Translations under genes and position numbers: made by a program
Notes under the pieces: generated by a model
The model's database searches: none
Seen by the model: only the letters and a program-made list of their open reading frames with translations
What the model was told of the DNA's origin: nothing
From: an uncultured Lachnospiraceae bacterium
GTDB taxonomy: Bacteria; Bacillota; Clostridia; Lachnospirales; Lachnospiraceae
Direction of reading: 5' to 3'
NCBI GenBank assembly: GCA_905233835.1
Contig: CAJOGB010000015.1
Location: 1 to 10,691, forward strand
DNA: 10,691 bases
In this document: positions 5,457-10,691 of the stretch, one piece after another
Numbering within the stretch: the first letter of the stretch is position 1
How the letters are laid out: every line of letters begins with the position of its first letter

Positions 5457-6476
5457 ATGAAAGACAAATTGTTGGAAATCCAAAAGAAAGCATTGGAACA
5501 GATTGAAAATGCGAAGGAATTAAACGCATTAAATGATGTTCGTGTTTCTATCTTAGGAAAGAAAGGTGAAATGACAAACATCTTAAAATCCATGAAAGAT
5601 GTATCACCGGAGGATCGACCAAAGGTTGGTCAGATGGTAAACGAAACCAGAGAAATCATTGAAGCAAAACTTCAAGAGGCAAAGGAAGCGTTAGAGGCAA
5701 AGGAATTGGAACTTCGTTTGTCCACTGAGACCATCGACGTTACCCTTCCTGCAAAGAAAAATAAAATCGGACATCGTCATCCAAATACCATTGCCCTTCA
5801 GGAAGTGGAAAAGATCTTTATCGGTATGGGTTATGAAGTAGTGGAAGGTCCGGAAGTAGAGCTTGATTACTATAACTTTGAAGCATTAAACATCCCTGCC
5901 AACCATCCGGCAAAGGATGAGCAGGATACCTTCTACATCACAAAAGATATTTTGCTTCGTACCCAGACCTCTCCGGTTCAGGTACGTCAGATGGAAAAAG
6001 GAAAACTTCCTATTCGTATGATTGCACCGGGAAGAGTGTTCCGTTCCGACGAAGTGGATGCAACCCATTCTCCGTCCTTCCATCAGATCGAAGGAATGGT
6101 TATCGATAAAGATATTACATTTGCGGACTTAAAGGGAACTTTGGCAGAGTTTGCAAAGGAAATGTTTGGTGAGGACACAAAAGTAAAATTCCGTCCCCAT
6201 CACTTCCCATTTACAGAGCCTTCCGCGGAGATGGATGTTACCTGCTTTAAATGTGGCGGTAAGGGATGCCGTTTCTGTAAGGGCGAAGGTTGGATTGAAA
6301 TCTTAGGCTGCGGAACCGTACATCCGAAGGTACTTAAGATGAGCGGAATCAATCCGGAAGAGTACTCCGGATTTGCATTTGGTATGGGCTTGGAGCGTAT
6401 CGCACTTTTGAAATACGAAATCGACGATATGCGTTTGCTATATGAAAACGATGAAAGATTCTTAAGTCAGTTTTAG
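5457..6476 (+). CDS. pheS: Phenylalanine--tRNA ligase alpha subunit
   Basis: This is the catalytic subunit of the (alpha-beta)2 class II synthetase that charges tRNA-Phe in the cytoplasm. The 339 residues start with the N-terminal coiled-coil arm (~1-85) that contacts tRNA, then the class II core. Motif 2 is at 193-213 (RVFRSDEVDATHSPSFHQ), and motif 3 is at 305-314 (GFAFGMGLER). A four-cysteine knuckle, C263-x2-C266-x4-C271-x2-C274, lies before motif 3, as is common in Firmicute PheS. The length is normal. ATG 5457 has AAGGAGG at 5444-5450, six bases away, and the protein aligns from its first residue. It is the first gene after the T-box leader, and pheT begins 17 bases after its stop. Confidence 0.97.
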   Translation: MKDKLLEIQKKALEQIENAKELNALNDVRVSILGKKGEMTNILKSMKDVSPEDRPKVGQMVNETREIIEAKLQEAKEALEAKELELRLSTETIDVTLPAKKNKIGHRHPNTIALQEVEKIFIGMGYEVVEGPEVELDYYNFEALNIPANHPAKDEQDTFYITKDILLRTQTSPVQVRQMEKGKLPIRMIAPGRVFRSDEVDATHSPSFHQIEGMVIDKDITFADLKGTLAEFAKEMFGEDTKVKFRPHHFPFTEPSAEMDVTCFKCGGKGCRFCKGEGWIEILGCGTVHPKVLKMSGINPEEYSGFAFGMGLERIALLKYEIDDMRLLYENDERFLSQF

Positions 6477-6493
6477 GATAAGGAGAAAAAGAA

Positions 6494-8914
6494 ATGAAAA
6501 CATCTCTTAAATGGATAAAATCTATGGTGCCGGGCATGGAAAATGTCACACCGCAGGAATATATGGATGCCATGACACTTTCCGGTTCAAAGGTAGAATT
6601 CTACGATGAACTCGATGGTGACTTGGAAAAGATTGTAGTTGGTCAGATTAAAGAAATCGCTCCACATCCGGATGCGGACAAGTTGGTGGTTTGCCAGGTG
6701 GACATCGGTTCCGAAGTGGTACAGATCGTTACCGGCGCACCAAATGCAGTTGTAGGAATGAAGACACCGGTTGTATTAGACGGCGGACGCGTGGCAGGCG
6801 GCCATGACGGACAGAGAGTTGAAGGCGGCGTAAAGATTAAAAAGGGTAAACTTCGTGGCGTAGATTCCTTTGGTATGATGTGCTCTATCGAAGAGTTAGG
6901 CTCTAACTGCGATATGTTTCCGGAAGCTCCTGCAGACGGCCTTTATGTATTTGAAGACGATGCACCGGTTGGAGCAAATGCAGCTGAGGTTCTTGGCCTT
7001 GATGATGCGGTAGTGGAATATGAGATTACATCTAACCGTGTAGACTGCTATTCCGTTATGGGTATTGCAAGAGAAGCGGCTGCTACTTTTAGAAAAGAGT
7101 TTGTTCCTCCTGTGGTAAAAGAAACAGGAAACAGCGAAGATGTAAATGATTATATCTCTGTAGAGGTAAAGAACTACGACCTTTGCAAACGTTATACCGC
7201 GCGAGTTGTTAAGAATATTAAGATTGGTCCTTCACCAAAGTGGATGCAGGAGCGCCTTCGTGCTCAGGGGATTCGCCCGATTAATAACATCGTAGATATT
7301 ACAAACTATGTTATGGAAGAGTACGGACAGCCAATGCATGCCTATGATTACGATACCATCGCAGGAAAGAAAATCGTGGTTCGCAATGCCACAAAGGGTG
7401 AAATGTTTACTACCTTAGACGGTCAGGAACATGAACTTGATGATAGCATGCTTATGATTTGCGACGGAGAAAAGCCGGTAGGTATCGGTGGTATCATGGG
7501 TGGTGAGAATTCCATGATTACCGATGATGTAAAGACCATGCTTTTCGAGGCTGCTTGCTTTGACGGAACCAATATCCGTCTTTCCGCAAAGAAATTGGGA
7601 ATGCGTACCGAAGCTTCCGGTATCTTTGAAAAGGGCTTAGATCCCAACAATGCTATTGAAGCTATGAACCGCGCATGCCAGTTAGTGGAAGAGTTAGGCT
7701 GCGGTGAAGTAGTGGGCGGAGTGGTTGATTTATATCCTGTAAAGAATGAGCCGATTACTTTACCTTTCGAGCCGGAAAAATACAATAAGATGCTTGGTAC
7801 CAATGTATCTGTAGATGAGATGCTTGATTACTTTAAACGTTTAGAGTTAGAGGTTAGCGCTGATAAGAAGAGCGTAACAATTCCTACCTTCCGTCAGGAT
7901 CTTTTATCCTATGCGGATTTGGCAGAAGAAGTGGCACGATTCTTCGGATATGATAAGATCCCTACCACTTTACCCAGTGGTGCGGCTACCACAGGAAAGT
8001 TAAGCTATAAGATGGAAGTCGAAAACATCGCTCGTGATGTGGCAGAGTACTGCGGATTTTCTCAGGCATATACTTATTCATTCGAAAGCCCGAAGGTATA
8101 TGATAAGCTTCGTTTGGATAAGGATGATAAGCAGCGTGAAGCGGTTATCATTTCAAACCCGTTGGGAGAGGACTTCTCCATTATGAGAACCATTTCCTTA
8201 AACGGAATGCTTACTTCCTTGGCTACCAACTATAACAGAAGAAACAAAGACGTTCGTTTGTATGAACTCGGAAATATTTACCTTCCGAAGGCACTTCCCA
8301 TTACGGAGCTTCCCGAGGAGCGTATGCAGTTTACTTTAGGATTCTACGGAGAAGGGGACTTCTTTACCATGAAAGGTGTGGTAGAAGAGTTCTTAAGCCA
8401 GGTTGGCATGACAGAAAAGGTGACTTATGATCCTGCTGCAGGAAAGAACTTCCTTCATCCGGGACGTCAGGCAAATATCATCTATAAGGATACCGTCATC
8501 GGTTACCTCGGCCAGGTTCATCCTTTGGTAATGAAAAACTACGATATGAAAGCGGATGCTTATGTGGCAGTTATTGATATGCCGTATATCGTAGAGATGT
8601 CTTCCTTTGAGAAGAAGTATACTGGAATCGCAAACTTCCCGGCTGCTACCAGAGATCTTTCCATGGTGGTACCGAAGAGTGTACTTGCCGGAGATATCGA
8701 AGCAGTCTTTGAGAAAAAGGGTGGCGCTTACCTTGAGTCTTATGAACTCTTTGACGTATATGAAGGTGCACAGGTACTTACGGGACATAAGTCTATGGCG
8801 TACTCACTTACCTTTAGAGCAAAGGATAAGACCATCGCGGAAGAGGATATTACCTCTGCTATGGAACGCATCTTAAAGGCATTGAAGGAGTTAAACATCG
8901 AACTTCGTGCTTAA
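6494..8914 (+). CDS. pheT: Phenylalanine--tRNA ligase beta subunit
   Basis: This is the partner of PheS, supplying tRNA recognition and editing of mis-charged Tyr-tRNA-Phe. At 806 residues it is full length. It has an EMAP-like tRNA-binding domain at ~45-155 (VGQIKEIAPHPDADKL), the B3/B4 editing domain at ~210-400, B5 at ~405-485, a catalytic-like core to ~700, and the ferredoxin-fold anticodon-binding domain at ~710-806, starting with NFPAATRDLSMVV. The start has AAGGAG at 6480-6485. It lies 17 bases after pheS, so the two form one operon under the T-box. No frame break or truncation is seen. Confidence 0.97.
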   Translation: MKTSLKWIKSMVPGMENVTPQEYMDAMTLSGSKVEFYDELDGDLEKIVVGQIKEIAPHPDADKLVVCQVDIGSEVVQIVTGAPNAVVGMKTPVVLDGGRVAGGHDGQRVEGGVKIKKGKLRGVDSFGMMCSIEELGSNCDMFPEAPADGLYVFEDDAPVGANAAEVLGLDDAVVEYEITSNRVDCYSVMGIAREAAATFRKEFVPPVVKETGNSEDVNDYISVEVKNYDLCKRYTARVVKNIKIGPSPKWMQERLRAQGIRPINNIVDITNYVMEEYGQPMHAYDYDTIAGKKIVVRNATKGEMFTTLDGQEHELDDSMLMICDGEKPVGIGGIMGGENSMITDDVKTMLFEAACFDGTNIRLSAKKLGMRTEASGIFEKGLDPNNAIEAMNRACQLVEELGCGEVVGGVVDLYPVKNEPITLPFEPEKYNKMLGTNVSVDEMLDYFKRLELEVSADKKSVTIPTFRQDLLSYADLAEEVARFFGYDKIPTTLPSGAATTGKLSYKMEVENIARDVAEYCGFSQAYTYSFESPKVYDKLRLDKDDKQREAVIISNPLGEDFSIMRTISLNGMLTSLATNYNRRNKDVRLYELGNIYLPKALPITELPEERMQFTLGFYGEGDFFTMKGVVEEFLSQVGMTEKVTYDPAAGKNFLHPGRQANIIYKDTVIGYLGQVHPLVMKNYDMKADAYVAVIDMPYIVEMSSFEKKYTGIANFPAATRDLSMVVPKSVLAGDIEAVFEKKGGAYLESYELFDVYEGAQVLTGHKSMAYSLTFRAKDKTIAEEDITSAMERILKALKELNIELRA

Positions 8915-8931
8915 AAATTTGATTTATTTGG

Positions 8932-8960
8932 GGGCTTAGGGGAATACTCTAAGCCCTTTA
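8932..8960 (+). terminator. Weak hairpin between pheT and queA, partial terminator or processing site
   Basis: GGGCTTAG (8932-8939) pairs with CTAAGCCC (8949-8956) over 8 bp around a 9-nt loop, followed only by TTTA. The short U-run suggests partial termination, and readthrough into queA is plausible because no clear promoter lies between. Confidence 0.5.
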
Positions 8961-8974
8961 TGGAGTAAAGATTT

Positions 8975-10030
8975 ATGAGCGAATTTGCTATGAGAGTAGA
9001 GGATTATGATTATGAACTCCCGGAGGAATTAATCGCACAGGATCCTCTTTTAAAACGAGATGAGTCAAGACTTATGGTTCTTGGTAAAGAATCGGGAGAA
9101 GTGACCCATCGGCATTTTTATGATGTAAAAGAATATTTACGTCCCGGAGATTGCCTGGTCATTAACAATACAAAGGTTATCCCTGCCCGTTTATACGGAG
9201 TAAAGCCGGATACGGGGGCTGCGGTAGAAGTGCTTTTATTAAAGCGTCATGATGGAGACGTATGGGAGACTTTGGTAAAGCCGGGAAAGAAGTGTAAGGT
9301 AGGCGCAAAGCTTTCCTTTGGAGACGGAAGACTTACCGCAGAGGTAGTGGATATTATTGAAGAAGGAAATCGTATGATTAAATTCTCCTATGACGGAATC
9401 TTTGAGGAAGTGTTGGATTCTCTGGGAGAGATGCCCCTGCCACCGTATATTACCCATAAGCTTGAAGATAAGAACCGCTATCAGACGGTATATGCAAAGT
9501 ATGAAGGATCGGCAGCAGCACCCACAGCGGGGCTTCATTTTACAAAGGAATTATTGGAAGAAATTAAAGCCATGGGAGTGGATATCGCAGAGGTAACCCT
9601 TCATGTGGGACTGGGAACCTTCCGCCCGGTAAAGGTGGAAAATATTTTGGAACATCATATGCATTCGGAATATTTTCAGGTGTCCAAGGAGGCCTGCGAT
9701 ATCATTAATGCCGCTAAAAAGCGTGGCGGCCGTGTGATTTCCGTTGGAACGACTTCCACACGTACGTTGGAATCGGCAGCAGAGGGAAAGATTGATGGCG
9801 TAAATACACTTTTAACACCAAAGGCCGGTGATACGGAAATCTTTATTTATCCGGGCTATGAGTTTAAGGTAATTGACGGACTTATCACCAACTTCCATTT
9901 GCCACAGTCTACGTTGATTATGCTGGTATCAGCATTGGCAGGTCGAAAACACGTATTGTCTGCTTACGAAGAGGCAGTAAAAGAACGCTACCGTTTCTTC
10001 TCCTTCGGCGACGCCATGCTGATATTGTAG
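8975..10030 (+). CDS. queA: S-adenosylmethionine:tRNA ribosyltransferase-isomerase
   Basis: QueA transfers and isomerises the ribosyl part of S-adenosylmethionine onto preQ1 in the wobble position of GUN-anticodon tRNAs, making epoxyqueuosine. The 351-residue protein has the family's full set of blocks: DESRLMVL (29-36), PGDCLVINNTKVIPARL (57-73), PTAGLHFT (183-190), HVGLGTFRPV (210-219), and a C-terminal SFGDAMLIL. ATG 8975 has GGAG at 8962-8965. A second in-frame ATG at 8990 (MRVEDYDYELP) would give a protein starting at the usual family position but lacks a better ribosome site. tgt, its usual partner, is not in the window. It lies 60 bases after pheT, separated by the weak hairpin, and may be cotranscribed at lower level. 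Confidence 0.96.
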   Translation: MSEFAMRVEDYDYELPEELIAQDPLLKRDESRLMVLGKESGEVTHRHFYDVKEYLRPGDCLVINNTKVIPARLYGVKPDTGAAVEVLLLKRHDGDVWETLVKPGKKCKVGAKLSFGDGRLTAEVVDIIEEGNRMIKFSYDGIFEEVLDSLGEMPLPPYITHKLEDKNRYQTVYAKYEGSAAAPTAGLHFTKELLEEIKAMGVDIAEVTLHVGLGTFRPVKVENILEHHMHSEYFQVSKEACDIINAAKKRGGRVISVGTTSTRTLESAAEGKIDGVNTLLTPKAGDTEIFIYPGYEFKVIDGLITNFHLPQSTLIMLVSALAGRKHVLSAYEEAVKERYRFFSFGDAMLIL

Positions 10031-10060
10031 GAATATAAACAATCACAGTCTAATTGTATA

Positions 10061-10091
10061 TTCAAAAAAATGCTTAAAGTGATACTATAAT
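10061..10091 (+). promoter_or_regulatory. Possible promoter of the YhgE/Pip-family gene
   Basis: A perfect TATAAT is at 10086-10091. The best -35 is TTCAAA at 10061-10066 with a long 19-base spacer, so the promoter may be weak or activator-dependent. The -10 box overlaps the inverted repeat at 10087-10111. Confidence 0.45.
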
Positions 10092-10111
10092 CTAGGCTTT
10101 ATATAGATTAT
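10087..10111. promoter_or_regulatory. Inverted repeat overlapping a -10 box, candidate operator
   Basis: ATAATCTA (10087-10094) and TAGATTAT (10104-10111) are perfect 8-bp inverted arms with a 9-base spacer. The left arm covers most of the TATAAT box, so a protein bound here would block transcription. It could instead fold in the RNA, but the left arm lies upstream of the expected start. Confidence 0.45.
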
Positions 10112-10126
10112 CAAGTTGATGATATT

Positions 10127-10161
10127 CGAAAATGTATTTTTACAATTTTCGTTTATATATT
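10127..10161 (+). terminator. AT-rich hairpin, possible queA terminator or leader element
   Basis: CGAAAATGTA (10127-10136) pairs with TACAATTTTCG (10141-10151) over 10 bp with one bulged A and a TTTT loop, followed by TTTATATATTT. It lies downstream of the possible promoter and just before the next gene's ribosome site, so it may act as a leader structure as well as a weak terminator. Confidence 0.4.
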
Positions 10162-10178
10162 TGGAGAGTAAGAATATC

Positions 10179-10691
10179 ATGAATATGATAAAGAACATAT
10201 TTCATACCGATCTAAAAAATCTTTTTAAGAGTTTCTTTGCCCTGGTAATCGCGGGAGGCGTTTGCTTTCTTCCCGCGCTTTACGCATGGTGCAACATCTA
10301 TTCCAACTGGGATCCCTACGGAAATACCGCGAACTTAAAAATGGCAGCAGTATCCTTGGACAAAGGTTATACCGACGAGGACGGTGTCTATCATAATGCC
10401 GGAGACGAGATTATCGAGCAGTTAAAAGAAAACGATAAAATCGACTGGCAGTTTGTAGAGACGGATAAAGAAGCCATCACAGGCGTGGAAAACGGTACCT
10501 ACTACGGTGCTGTGGTAGTATCCGAGGATTTCTCCTATAACATGTACGATATCTTCGGACATGAGGTAACAAAACCCCAGCTGATCTTTTATCAGAACCA
10601 AAAGAAAAATCCGGTAGCCACCAAGATTTCCGATACGGTAGTGGAGACCTTACAGAATAATATCAATGAGAAATTCGTAAAGGTCATGACC
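10179..10691 (+). CDS. YhgE/Pip-family membrane protein, N-terminal part
   Basis: An ATG at 10179 opens a frame that runs 171 codons to the window edge without a stop. The start has GGAGAG at 10163-10168, with a rather long spacing. The product opens with a short cytoplasmic stretch (MNMIKNIFHTDLKNLFKS), then a membrane helix at ~19-38. Next come YAWCNIYSNWDPYGN and LKMAAVSLDKGY, the typical start of the YhgE/Pip (phage infection protein) family. These are ABC-2-transporter-like proteins with one N-terminal helix, a large external domain and several C-terminal helices. The external domain continues to the window edge. Known relatives include the lactococcal phage-infection protein and proteins linked to type VII secretion. 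The role here is unknown. The gene appears to have its own promoter with a possible operator. Confidence 0.82.
   Translation, partial: MNMIKNIFHTDLKNLFKSFFALVIAGGVCFLPALYAWCNIYSNWDPYGNTANLKMAAVSLDKGYTDEDGVYHNAGDEIIEQLKENDKIDWQFVETDKEAITGVENGTYYGAVVVSEDFSYNMYDIFGHEVTKPQLIFYQNQKKNPVATKISDTVVETLQNNINEKFVKVMT

Noticed and set aside
1..10691. CRISPR arrays, insertion sequences, tRNA or rRNA genes
   Set aside because: No regularly spaced repeats, no transposase-like frames, no terminal inverted repeats with target duplications and no cloverleaf or rRNA signatures were seen on either strand.

Overview
The window looks like a chromosomal segment of a low-to-moderate GC Firmicute, most likely class Clostridia and close to Lachnospiraceae. 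The clues are strong AGGAGG-type ribosome binding sites, a phenylalanine T-box leader in front of pheST, a yeast/archaeal-branch aspartate-semialdehyde dehydrogenase, a dCache chemoreceptor, and a 6S-like RNA of clostridial type. Every long gene is on the plus strand. The only minus-strand gene I can support is a 25-codon peptide.

Layout. (a) 2-1063: the 3' end of a probable ROK-family regulator/kinase, then a short transaldolase/FSA-family gene, probably one operon. (b) 1064-1470: a compact intergenic locus with two convergent small transcription units that share a bidirectional terminator. One encodes a 25-residue hydrophobic peptide on the minus strand. The other is a ~57-nt plus-strand RNA. 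The two carry matching direct-repeat blocks that let the small RNA pair with the start codon and the region beside the Shine-Dalgarno of the peptide mRNA. This is the architecture of the par/Fst class of type I toxin-antitoxin loci, and it is the most interesting part of the window. (c) 1433-2672: asd with its own promoter and terminator. (d) 2791-4883: a methyl-accepting chemotaxis protein whose last ~76 codons lie in the -1 frame, so the gene as given is frameshifted. (e) 4884-5456: a non-coding stretch holding a ~190-nt structured RNA, probably 6S, followed by a Phe-specific T-box leader. (f) 5457-8914: pheS and pheT. (g) 8975-10030: queA. (h) 10179 to the end: the 5' part of a YhgE/Pip-family membrane protein.

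How the parts work together. pheST is controlled by tRNA-Phe charging through the T-box. The 6S-like RNA just upstream would, by family knowledge, regulate sigma-A RNA polymerase globally. queA, downstream of pheT and separated by a weak hairpin, continues the tRNA theme through queuosine modification. The asd, chemoreceptor and YhgE/Pip units look independently transcribed. All functional assignments come from reading motifs by eye. No database search or folding program was run.
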